A stretch of DNA of 64,000 nt from assembly GCA_032119795.1 (NCBI GenBank), contig JAUMFO010000013.1, forward strand, positions 186,001 through 250,000. The letters are read 5' to 3'. Positions within the stretch are counted from its first letter, which is position 1. Each line of letters begins with the position of its first letter. This DNA comes from JAGIBJ01 sp032119795. Its GTDB lineage: Bacteria > Actinomycetota > Thermoleophilia > Solirubrobacterales > Solirubrobacteraceae. The notes beneath the pieces are model-generated. The model did not search any database. It was not told the DNA's origin and was given only the letters and a program-made list of their open reading frames with translations. Shown piece by piece: positions 25,024-32,521 of the stretch. Made by a program: the position numbers and the translations under genes.

Positions 25024-26097
25024 ATGCTTTCGCTCCTGACTGGCTTCCCGGGCTTCATCGGCACGCGTCTTTCGCGGAAACTGCTCGCCGACGACCCTGC
25101 CGCTGAGATCGTCGCGATCGTCGAGCCGGCCATGGCCGACCGCGCACGCGAGGTCGCGAAGGAGTTCGGCGGCCGCCTTACCGTCGTCGAGGGCGACATC
25201 ACCGATCCAAAGCTCGGCCTCGACGGCAAGCAGTACGTCGAGCTGGCGAACACCGTCCGCCGCGTCTACCACCTGGCCGCGATCTACAACCTCGCCGTGC
25301 CCGAGTCGGTCGCGATCAAGGTCAACGTCGACGGCACCAAGCACGTGCTCGACTTCTGCCGCGCCTGCACCGATCTAGAGCGCCACCACTACATCTCCAC
25401 GTGTTATGTGGCCGGCAAGCGCACCGGCAAGGTCCTGGAGTCCGAGCTCGACGAGAGCCAGGAGTTCAAGAACCACTACGAGTCGACGAAGTTCGCGGCC
25501 GAGGTCCTCGTGAAGGAGTCCATGGCCGACGTCCCCACCACGATCTACCGCCCCGGCATCGTTGTCGGCGACTCCAAGACCGGCGACACCCAGAAGTTCG
25601 ACGGCCCCTACTTCATCCTTTGGTTCATCCACCGCATGAAGCAGCTCGGCCTCACCGTCGGCGACATGGGCACCGACAAGGCGACCTTCAACGCGGTGCC
25701 CGTCGACTTCATCGTCGACGCGATCGCCGCCTGCAGCACCGACCCGGAGACGGCCGGCGCGACGCTCGCGCTCGCCGATCCCAACCCGCTGACGACCCGC
25801 CAGTTCGTGCGCCTCCTGTCGCGCACCTACGTGCATCGCGACCCGTTCGGCCCCGCCATCCCGGACTTCGTCATGAAGCCGTTCCTGGCCATCAAGCCGA
25901 TCCGCTCCTTCTACGGCGCCACGCCATTTGAGTCGCTCGTCTTCCTCAAGCACCCGGTGCAGTACGACACCACGCAGGCCACCAAGCACCTGGCCCGCAA
26001 CGGCCTCACGTGCCCCGGCTTCAACGAATACGTCGACGTGATGGTCGACTTCTTCGATCAGCACAAGGGCGAGAAGGCCTTCAAAGTCGCGCTGTAG
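25024..26097 (+). CDS. Extended short-chain dehydrogenase/reductase (NAD-binding male-sterility/epimerase type)
   Basis: Cytoplasmic NAD(P)-dependent oxidoreductase, 357 aa from ATG 25024. The cofactor loop is TGFPGFIGTRL (TGxxGxxG), followed by GDITDP, VYHLAAIYNL, the active-site Tyr/Lys in HYESTKFAAE and YRPGIVVGDSKTG. These features resemble the fatty-acyl-CoA/thioester reductase-like and epimerase branch (NAD_binding_4). The substrate cannot be fixed from sequence. The open frame extends upstream to 24970, but family similarity begins at MLSLLTGFPG. The gene is monocistronic behind a palindrome and followed by a 23-bp inverted repeat. Confidence 0.85.
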   Translation: MLSLLTGFPGFIGTRLSRKLLADDPAAEIVAIVEPAMADRAREVAKEFGGRLTVVEGDITDPKLGLDGKQYVELANTVRRVYHLAAIYNLAVPESVAIKVNVDGTKHVLDFCRACTDLERHHYISTCYVAGKRTGKVLESELDESQEFKNHYESTKFAAEVLVKESMADVPTTIYRPGIVVGDSKTGDTQKFDGPYFILWFIHRMKQLGLTVGDMGTDKATFNAVPVDFIVDAIAACSTDPETAGATLALADPNPLTTRQFVRLLSRTYVHRDPFGPAIPDFVMKPFLAIKPIRSFYGATPFESLVFLKHPVQYDTTQATKHLARNGLTCPGFNEYVDVMVDFFDQHKGEKAFKVAL

Positions 26098-26120
26098 AGG
26101 GCGGAGTTTGAGCGCTTGGG

Positions 26121-26239
26121 GCGGTGGGGAGCGGGGTGCCGTGTTCGCCCCACTCCCGGCGCTCGCTGTGCTCGCCTAGCGGCTCGCGTCGCTCGCTCTG
26201 GTCGCAACGGTGCGCCCACGGCACCCCGCTCCCCGCCGC
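26121..26239. repeat. 23-bp inverted repeat, arms about 73 bp apart
   Basis: Arm 26121-26143 and arm 26217-26239 are reverse complements at 22 of 23 positions. The interval is rich in GCTCGC-like words. It starts 24 bp after the SDR stop codon, so it could fold as a long 3'-end hairpin; the loop size is unusual for a terminator. Confidence 0.75.
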
Positions 26240-26434
26240 CGTTCGCTCATCGTGCGCCCTAGTGCCTGACGGGCCGCGTTCTCACCGGGCCAACGCCGCC
26301 GCGCCCTGGAGACGCGTGCCGCAAACCAGCAGTCGCCGACGACTCGGGCTACTCCCCTAACCGCGCGCCCAAGTGCGTCGAGCTGACGCAGAAGACGGCC
26401 CCGCTAGGGAGCGTTCCCAACGCCCCGGCAGACC

Positions 26435-26676
26435 ACCCCATCGGCTCCGTCGCCGTCCACGCACCCAGGGTTCGGGAGGCGAGGCCGGTGTCGTCTGGCC
26501 CGAGGCGGGGGTTGGGGTGCCCCGAAGCGAACAGTTCGGCGCCGCAAGCCCGCAGGGCGCAGCAAGCCGTTGTTCGCGCAGGGGCACCCCAACCCCCGCC
26601 CCAACGCGCCCAAAACGACACCGGCCTCGCCCCCAGAAACCTGAGGGCGAGGCCGGTACGCGGAGCCGATGGGGGT
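26435..26676. repeat. Large imperfect palindrome (about 240 bp)
   Basis: Nested inverted repeats share one centre near 26552: CCCCATCGGCTCCG (26437-26450) with CGGAGCCGATGGGG (26661-26674); GGCGAGGCCGGTGTCGT (26478-26494) with its complement near 26615-26631; and 18 bp at 26506-26523 with 26581-26598. Paired arms are interrupted by non-matching stretches. RNA from either strand could form a long branched hairpin. It may be a decayed inverted duplication or a structured element. Confidence 0.75.
26620..26657 (-). terminator. 13-bp hairpin inside the palindrome, 45 bp beyond the pntB remnant stop
   Basis: ACCGGCCTCGCCC (26620-26632) pairs perfectly with GGGCGAGGCCGGT (26645-26657) around a 12-nt loop. 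It competes with the larger palindrome for the 26615-26632 arm. It lies where a terminator for the former pntB copy would be. No T-tract is seen. Confidence 0.4.
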
Positions 26677-26701
26677 TGTCGGCAGGTGCTGTGGGAGCGG
26701 G

Positions 26702-26849
26702 TTAGAGCTCCTGCAGCTCCTTGACGATGTCGGCGACTGAGGACTTGGCGTCTCCGAAGAGCATGGAGGTCTTGGCGTCGAAGAACAAGGGGTTCTCGAT
26801 GCCGCAAGCGAGACGTCGGTGCGCGGGAAGTCACCGTCGATCTCGTCGG
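26702..26849 (-). pseudogene. Decayed fragment of an NAD(P) transhydrogenase beta-subunit gene (pntB remnant)
   Basis: On the minus strand, 26804-26702 translates to GIENPLFFDAKTSMLFGDAK followed by a short tail ending VKELQEL and TAA. This corresponds to the extreme C-terminus of PntB; the intact gene in this window ends GVQNPLFFRDNTQMLFGDAK followed by a similar tail. Just upstream, in another frame, DEIDGDFPRTDVSL matches the intact DEINDDFADTTVVL. About 45 intervening codons, including the VIGAND and SMASGYAG motifs, are deleted. It is a broken second pntB lying in opposite orientation next to pntA. Confidence 0.85.
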
Positions 26850-27197
26850 CGCGCCTCCAGCGGCCAGGCGCGCACAGCTGTGACCGCCGGTTGAACCGCT
26901 GGTTCGATCGCCGGATCGCGTGACGGTGCCGCCACTGCCGAATCGCCGTTTTGCAGGGCAAATCCCCATGAAGTGGGGCGGCCGGCTCGTCGGCAATTGT
27001 GGGTGTGGACTGAACGCACGGTAGGGCGAGCGCCTTCCGGGGCGTCCGGATCGATACCTTTCCCGGTCACTGCGCGTGCTGATCATGTCCAGCGGCATCG
27101 AGCAACGGTTTCCAGAGCCGTCGCTCAGGGCTGGGGCTTGGGGCGCGCGCAGTCTGGGAATTCCCTCTGTTCTCGACGTTTTCCAGGAGCCCACAGT

Positions 27198-28724
27198 TTG
27201 TTGATCGGAGTGCTGAAGGAGGCACAGGTCGGGGAGACGCGCGTTGCCGCGACGCCCGCGACCGTTGTGCAGCTCCTTAAACTGGGCTATGAGGTCGTCG
27301 TCGAAGCCGGCGCCGGCGAAGCCGCGAGCTTCACGAACGAAGCCTACGTCGAAGCGGGCGCCCGCATCGGCGATCCGTTCGCGGGTGACATCGTCTTCGG
27401 CGTCAACGCGCCGACCAAGACGCAGCTCGACGGCCTCAAGAAGGGCGCGACGCTGATCAGCCTCCTCGCGCCGCGCCTCGACCAGGCGATGGTCGACGAC
27501 CTCGCCACGCGCCCGATCACGGCGCTGTCGATGGATGCCGTGCCGCGCATCTCGCGCGCACAGTCGCTCGACGTGCTGTCGTCGATGGCCAACATCGCCG
27601 GTTACCGCGCGGTCGTCGAGGCCGCCCACAGCTTCGGGCGCTTCTTCACCGGCCAGGTCACCGCCGCCGGAAAGGTCAACCCGGCCAAGGTGCTCGTCGC
27701 CGGCGTCGGCGTCGCAGGCCTCGCGGCCATCGGCGCCGCCGGCAGCCTCGGCGCCATCGTCTACGCGACCGACCCCCGTCCCGAAGTCGCCGACCAGGTG
27801 AAGTCGCTCGGCGGCGAGTACCTCTCGGTCGAGGCGGCCGACGTCGAGGTGTCTGCCACGGGCTACGCCAAGGAGATGTCGGACGACTACAACGCGCGTG
27901 CCGCGGCGCTCTACGCCGAGCTCGCGACCGACGTCGACATCATCATCACCACGGCCCTCATCCCGGGCCGCCCGGCTCCGACGCTCATCACCAAGGAGAT
28001 GGTCGCGTCGATGAAGCCGGGCAGCGTGATCGTCGACATGGCCGCCATCAACGGCGGCAACGTCGAAGGCACCGTGAAGGGCGAAGCCGTCGTCACCGAC
28101 AACGGCGTCACGATCCTCGGTTACACCGACCTCGCGGGCCGTCTGCCCGCCCAGGCCTCACAGCTCTACGGCACGAACCTCGTGAACCTGATGAAGCTGA
28201 TGACGCCGGAGAAGGACGGCGCCCTCGTCCTCGACTGGGACGACGTCGTCCAGCGCGGCATCACCGTCGTCCGCGACGGGGAACTCGCCTGGCCGCCGCC
28301 GGAGGTGCAGGTCTCTGCAGCTCCGGCCCCGGCCGCAGCGAAGCCTGTCGCTGAGCCGGCACCGCCGAAGGAGCCGATGTCGGACAGCAAGCGTCTGACG
28401 CTGGTCCTGCTCGGCGCGGCCGCGTTCTTCGGCCTCGTCGCGATCTCGCCGCCCACGCTCGTGCCGCACCTCACGGTGTTCGCGCTGGCGATCGTCATCG
28501 GCTACTACGTGATCGGTCACGTGCACCACGCGCTGCACACCCCGCTCATGTCGGTGACGAACGCAATCTCGGGCATCATCGTCGTCGGCGGATTGATCCA
28601 GATCGGGCACGGCGACGACCTGATCACCGCGGTCTCGACCGTGGCGATCCTGCTCGCGAGCATCAACATCTTCGGTGGCTTCGCGGTGACACGCCGCATG
28701 CTCGCCATGTTCTCCAGGAGCTAG
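27198..28724 (+). CDS. pntA: NAD(P) transhydrogenase alpha subunit
   Basis: Subunit of the proton-translocating transhydrogenase that makes NADPH from NADH. The start is taken as TTG 27198 because AGGAG lies 8 bp upstream and similarity begins at LIGVLKEAQVGETRVA (508 aa). It is a full-length fused type: NAD(H)-binding domain I (GVGVAGLAAIGAAGSLGA; RISRAQSLDVLSSMANIAGY corresponds to the RQD-loop region), an Ala/Pro linker at about 370-395, then about four C-terminal membrane helices. pntB follows after 3 bp. Confidence 0.95.
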   Translation: MLIGVLKEAQVGETRVAATPATVVQLLKLGYEVVVEAGAGEAASFTNEAYVEAGARIGDPFAGDIVFGVNAPTKTQLDGLKKGATLISLLAPRLDQAMVDDLATRPITALSMDAVPRISRAQSLDVLSSMANIAGYRAVVEAAHSFGRFFTGQVTAAGKVNPAKVLVAGVGVAGLAAIGAAGSLGAIVYATDPRPEVADQVKSLGGEYLSVEAADVEVSATGYAKEMSDDYNARAAALYAELATDVDIIITTALIPGRPAPTLITKEMVASMKPGSVIVDMAAINGGNVEGTVKGEAVVTDNGVTILGYTDLAGRLPAQASQLYGTNLVNLMKLMTPEKDGALVLDWDDVVQRGITVVRDGELAWPPPEVQVSAAPAPAAAKPVAEPAPPKEPMSDSKRLTLVLLGAAAFFGLVAISPPTLVPHLTVFALAIVIGYYVIGHVHHALHTPLMSVTNAISGIIVVGGLIQIGHGDDLITAVSTVAILLASINIFGGFAVTRRMLAMFSRS

Positions 28725-28727
28725 GGC

Positions 28728-30152
28728 ATGTCTCATTCCGTTCCAGTTCCGGCGCAGGCGGCGTACATCGTCGCTGCGCTTCTGTTCATCGCGGCGCTCG
28801 CGGGTCTCTCCAAGCACGAGACCGCGAAGGTCGGCCTCCGCTACGGCATGGCCGGCATGGCGCTCGCGCTCGTCGCGACGATCTGGATGTCGGTCGACGC
28901 CGACATCGAGACCACGGGTCTCATCCTGATGGCCGCAGCGCTCGGCGTTGGCGCAGCCATCGGCTTCTGGCGTGCACGCATCGTCGAGATGACCGGCATG
29001 CCCGAGCTCATCGCCCTCCTCCACAGCTTCGTCGGCCTCGCCGCCGTGCTCGTCGGCTGGAACGGCTACCTGCTCGTGGAAGGTAAGGAGAACGGCGAGG
29101 AGTGGCGGGCGCTCGACGCCCTCGGCACCCTCGGCATCCACCACGCCGAGGTGGTGATCGGCATCTTCATCGGCGCCGTCACGTTCACCGGCTCGATCGT
29201 CGCCTACGGCAAGCTCTCGGGCAAGATCGACTCCAAGCCGCTGATGCTGCCTGGCAAGAACGCGATCAACCTCGGTTCGCTCCTCGTGTTCGCCGGCCTC
29301 ACCGTGTGGTTCGTGATCAGCCCGGGCATCGTCCCGGTGATCCTCTCCACCGTGCTCGCACTGTTCCTCGGGTGGCACCTCGTCGCCTCGATCGGTGGCG
29401 GCGACATGCCGGTCGTCGTGTCGATGCTCAACTCGTACTCCGGTTGGGCTGCATCCGCGGCAGGCTTCCTGCTCGGTAACGACGCGCTCATCATTACCGG
29501 TGCGCTCGTCGGCTCCTCGGGTGCGTACCTCAGCTACATCATGTGCGAGGCGATGAACCGCTCATTCATCTCCGTGATCGCGGGTGGCTTCGGTATCGAA
29601 GCGCCCGCCGGTGAAGACGTCGATTACGGCGAGCACCGCGAGATCAACGCCGAGGGCGCCGCCGAGCTCCTGAAGAGTGCGAAGTCCGTGATCATCACCC
29701 CGGGCTACGGCATGGCCGTCGCCCAGGCCCAGCACGGCGTCGCCGACATGACCCGCAAGCTCCGCGACGCGGGTATCGAGGTGCGCTTCGGCATCCACCC
29801 CGTCGCCGGCCGCTTGCCGGGCCACATGAACGTGCTCCTCGCCGAGGCGAAGGTGCCGTACGACATCGTGCTCGAGATGGACGAGATCAACGATGACTTT
29901 GCCGACACCACCGTCGTGCTCGTGATCGGCGCCAACGACACCGTCAACCCAGCCGCCTCGGAGGACCCGACCAGCCCGATCGCCGGCATGCCCGTGCTCC
30001 ACGTGTGGGAAGCCGAGAACGTGATCGTGTTCAAACGCTCGATGGCCTCCGGCTACGCCGGCGTGCAGAACCCGCTGTTCTTCCGCGACAACACGCAGAT
30101 GCTGTTCGGCGACGCGAAGGACCGCGTCGAGGACATCCTCAAGGCCCTCTGA
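28728..30152 (+). CDS. pntB: NAD(P) transhydrogenase beta subunit
   Basis: Membrane subunit with the NADP(H)-binding domain III (474 aa, ATG 28728). About eight or nine hydrophobic helices occupy the first 270 residues. Domain III shows ITPGYGMAVAQAQH, GIHPVAGRLPGHMNVLLAEA, VLVIGANDTVNPAA, KRSMASGYAGVQNPLFF and the C-terminal LFGDAKDRVEDILKAL, all family hallmarks. Operon with pntA; a long hairpin follows the stop. Confidence 0.97.
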   Translation: MSHSVPVPAQAAYIVAALLFIAALAGLSKHETAKVGLRYGMAGMALALVATIWMSVDADIETTGLILMAAALGVGAAIGFWRARIVEMTGMPELIALLHSFVGLAAVLVGWNGYLLVEGKENGEEWRALDALGTLGIHHAEVVIGIFIGAVTFTGSIVAYGKLSGKIDSKPLMLPGKNAINLGSLLVFAGLTVWFVISPGIVPVILSTVLALFLGWHLVASIGGGDMPVVVSMLNSYSGWAASAAGFLLGNDALIITGALVGSSGAYLSYIMCEAMNRSFISVIAGGFGIEAPAGEDVDYGEHREINAEGAAELLKSAKSVIITPGYGMAVAQAQHGVADMTRKLRDAGIEVRFGIHPVAGRLPGHMNVLLAEAKVPYDIVLEMDEINDDFADTTVVLVIGANDTVNPAASEDPTSPIAGMPVLHVWEAENVIVFKRSMASGYAGVQNPLFFRDNTQMLFGDAKDRVEDILKAL

Positions 30153-30163
30153 GCCGCCGCCCG

Positions 30164-30202
30164 CCGCATCGCCCGCCGCCCAGGATGCGGCGGGCGATGC
30201 GG
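30164..30202. terminator. Hairpin between convergent pntB and lipoprotein genes
   Basis: Perfect arms CATCGCCCGCCGC / GCGGCGGGCGATG, extendable to about 16 bp, with a 7-nt loop, 12 bp after the pntB stop. There is no T-tract on either side. Placement suggests a bidirectional transcription end or mRNA stabiliser. Confidence 0.55.
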
Positions 30203-30243
30203 GCAGGCCATACCAGCCCGCGGCCGAAGTGGCGGCTGCGTGC

Positions 30244-31221
30244 CTACTTCGCCGGCACGATCGCCGAGACGCGACCTGCGAGGTCGTTCTCGTCGAGCGC
30301 CTTGGCGGCGGCCGCGGCGCCGGCGTCGTCGGCGCCCGTTACGACCCAGGCCGGCGAGCCGAGTTCGTCGCGCACCGCGAAGATCACGCCGGTCCCGGGG
30401 CCGTAGACCTCGGGCGTCGCGGCCTCACCGAACGGCGCTGCCGCGCGGATCTGCTGCCCGTCGGCAGAGATCTGGAAGCCGTAGCCGTTGCGCTCGGCCT
30501 CGGTCTCGACGACGCGGGCGTTGCTCATGCGGCCGCGCTGCATCGCGGGACGCAGCTGCGGCCAGCTGCCGACGTAGACGCGCAGCTCGTCGATCGCCGA
30601 CGTGTCTTGCAGGTTCGAGGTGGCCGTGTGGAGCTTCAGCTCGGTGAGGACCTGCTGCGTGGTGTTGCAGGCGCCTGACTGCGTCTCGGCGCACTGGATG
30701 CGGATCGGCAGCAGCCGCCGCTTCTTCGTGAAGCGCGTCGTGAATGGGGCCGGGAAGAGCCCGACGACGCCGGTCGGGACGGCCGCCACGTCGGACTTGT
30801 CGCGCGGGACCCAGCCGACGCGGTCGCCCGGGTATGCGATATCGCCGGGGTAGGTGTGCTTGGCCTGTTCCTTGTCAACCGGGATCTCGTTTGGTTCCAG
30901 GCCGTTGAGATACGGCAGCAGCGTCAGCCCGCCGTCACCGAACTGCTGCTGGTGCATCGAAGACTGCAGCTGCGGCAGCGTCTTGGAGGGCTCCGCATTG
31001 AGCGCGCGAACGCCGCTCGGACGATCACCCGACTCCCCCACGACGACGCCGCGATTGAGGATGAGCCCATCGACGGTCGACGTGTTGGCTTTGCGGGGGC
31101 CCGCACCGCAGGCGACGAGCGCAGCCGCTGCCGCGCCAGCGAATGCAACGGCGACGATCTGGCGGAGGCGACGACGGCGAGCAGGCACGGCGGCGAGCCT
31201 AACGGCACGCCGCGGGTTCAC
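30244..31221 (-). CDS. Putative lipoprotein, 325 aa, unknown function
   Basis: The N-terminus has an Arg-rich n-region, a hydrophobic core (VAVAFAGAAAAALVAC) and a lipobox LVAC|G, so it is probably lipid-anchored outside the cytoplasmic membrane. The mature part mixes short hydrophilic segments, with a Cys pair in IQCAETQSGACNTTQQ. No family recognised. It is convergent with pntB and divergent from the acyl-CoA dehydrogenase gene (112 bp apart). Confidence 0.75.
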   Translation of the reverse strand: MNPRRAVRLAAVPARRRRLRQIVAVAFAGAAAAALVACGAGPRKANTSTVDGLILNRGVVVGESGDRPSGVRALNAEPSKTLPQLQSSMHQQQFGDGGLTLLPYLNGLEPNEIPVDKEQAKHTYPGDIAYPGDRVGWVPRDKSDVAAVPTGVVGLFPAPFTTRFTKKRRLLPIRIQCAETQSGACNTTQQVLTELKLHTATSNLQDTSAIDELRVYVGSWPQLRPAMQRGRMSNARVVETEAERNGYGFQISADGQQIRAAAPFGEAATPEVYGPGTGVIFAVRDELGSPAWVVTGADDAGAAAAAKALDENDLAGRVSAIVPAK

Positions 31222-31333
31222 GCGCCACCGCGGCGCGCCGTGGCGGGCCTACGCGCCCAGTCGGCCCAGACGCTCGGCCAGAAACCGAACAGGTGTCTTG
31301 CATCATTTCGCCGGTTCTGCAAGGCTAAGTTTC

Positions 31334-32494
31334 ATGAGCGTAACTTTGGCGACCTCCGCCCTCATGCCGCCCTTCACCGAAGAACACGAAGAGCTCCGAG
31401 CCTCTATCCGCGGGTTCGTCGAGCGTGAGCTGGTTCCCCACGTCGAGCAGTGGGAGAAAGACAAGTGGTTCCCCAACGAGGTGTTCCACAAGCTCGCCGC
31501 CCAGGGCTTCATCGGCCTGAAGTTCGGCGAGGAGTACGGCGGCGAGGGTGGCGACCACCTGCACGCCGCCGTCCTGTGCGAAGAGCTCTCGCGCACCGGC
31601 GCGGCCGGCCTGGCCGTCGGGATCTGCGCCCACATCGACCTCGCGCTGCCGCCGATCAACGGCTTCGGTACCGAGGATCAGAAGCAGCGTTACCTCGTGC
31701 CCGGGATCAAGGCCGAGAAGATCGGTGCCCTCGCGATCACCGAGCCCAGCGCCGGCTCCGACGTGGCCAACATCCAGTGCCGTGCCGAGAAGGTCGAGGG
31801 CGGCTGGATCGTCAACGGCGAGAAGGTCTTCATCACCAATGGCGTGCGGGCCGACTTCTACGTCGCGGCCGTCAAGACGAGCGAGCAGGGCGGCCATGGC
31901 GGCATGTCGTTCCTGATCATCGACAAGGGCGAGGGCGTCAGCGCGACGGCGTTGGAGAAGCTCGGCTGGCACTGCTCCGACACCGGCGCCATCGCCTTCC
32001 AAGACGTGTTCGTCCCCGACGAGAACCTCCTCGGCGAGGTCAACGGCGGCTTCAAGCTGATCATGGAGAACTTCCAGTGGGAGCGGCTCGTGCTCACGAT
32101 GGGCGCCATCGCCGGCGCGCAGGCTGGCTTGGAACTCACGCTCGACTACATCAAGCAGCGCGAGGCGTTCGGCCGACCGATCGGCACGTTCCAGGTCAAC
32201 CGGCACTCGATGGCGCAGATGGCGACTGAGCTCTACGCCGCGCGGGCGATGGCCTATGACGCGCTGCGCAAGTTCATGAGCGGCGAGAACGCCTCGATCG
32301 AGGTGTCGATGGTGAAGCTGTTCTCGCAGCGCATCTGCCTGAACATCGCCGACGAGTGCGTGCAGCTCCATGGCGGCGCGGGCTACCTGGCCGGCCCGAT
32401 CGAGCGCGGCCTGCGCGACGCGCGCCTGGGCCCGATCGGCGGTGGCACCGATCAGGTGATGCGCGAGATCATCGGCCGCTCGATGGGCCTCTAG
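31334..32494 (+). CDS. Acyl-CoA dehydrogenase
   Basis: FAD-dependent alpha,beta-dehydrogenation of acyl-CoA thioesters. It is 386 aa from ATG 31334 (ATG 31364 possible). Motifs: an N-terminal helical domain, ALAITEPSAGSDVANIQ (FAD/substrate loop), KVFITNG, QREAFGRPIGTFQ and LHGGAGYLAGPIERGLRDAR. At the place where medium-chain enzymes have the catalytic Glu (IYEGT), this protein has IGGGT. A Glu is present instead in FQWERLVLTMG, the position used by isovaleryl/long-chain-type enzymes. It is followed by a thiolase-like gene 27 bp downstream, suggesting a short beta-oxidation operon. Confidence 0.93.
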   Translation: MSVTLATSALMPPFTEEHEELRASIRGFVERELVPHVEQWEKDKWFPNEVFHKLAAQGFIGLKFGEEYGGEGGDHLHAAVLCEELSRTGAAGLAVGICAHIDLALPPINGFGTEDQKQRYLVPGIKAEKIGALAITEPSAGSDVANIQCRAEKVEGGWIVNGEKVFITNGVRADFYVAAVKTSEQGGHGGMSFLIIDKGEGVSATALEKLGWHCSDTGAIAFQDVFVPDENLLGEVNGGFKLIMENFQWERLVLTMGAIAGAQAGLELTLDYIKQREAFGRPIGTFQVNRHSMAQMATELYAARAMAYDALRKFMSGENASIEVSMVKLFSQRICLNIADECVQLHGGAGYLAGPIERGLRDARLGPIGGGTDQVMREIIGRSMGL

Positions 32495-32521
32495 GCCCGC
32501 CGACCAGCAGGAGACGAAGCA

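Larger units (their letters stand above)
26098..27197. other. 1.1-kb gene-poor stretch between the SDR gene and pntA
   Basis: No intact gene is convincing here. It holds the inverted repeat 26121-26239, the larger imperfect palindrome 26435-26676, a decayed pntB fragment (26702-26849), then about 350 bp with no recognisable element apart from the pntA ribosome site AGGAG at 27185-27189. Open frames through it lack family similarity or follow the repeat symmetry. Confidence 0.7.

Noticed and set aside
26349..27629. 426-codon minus-strand frame across the palindrome and the start of pntA
   Set aside because: Product is Arg/His-rich low complexity, overlaps the well-supported pntA N-terminus, and traverses the decayed pntB in the wrong frame.
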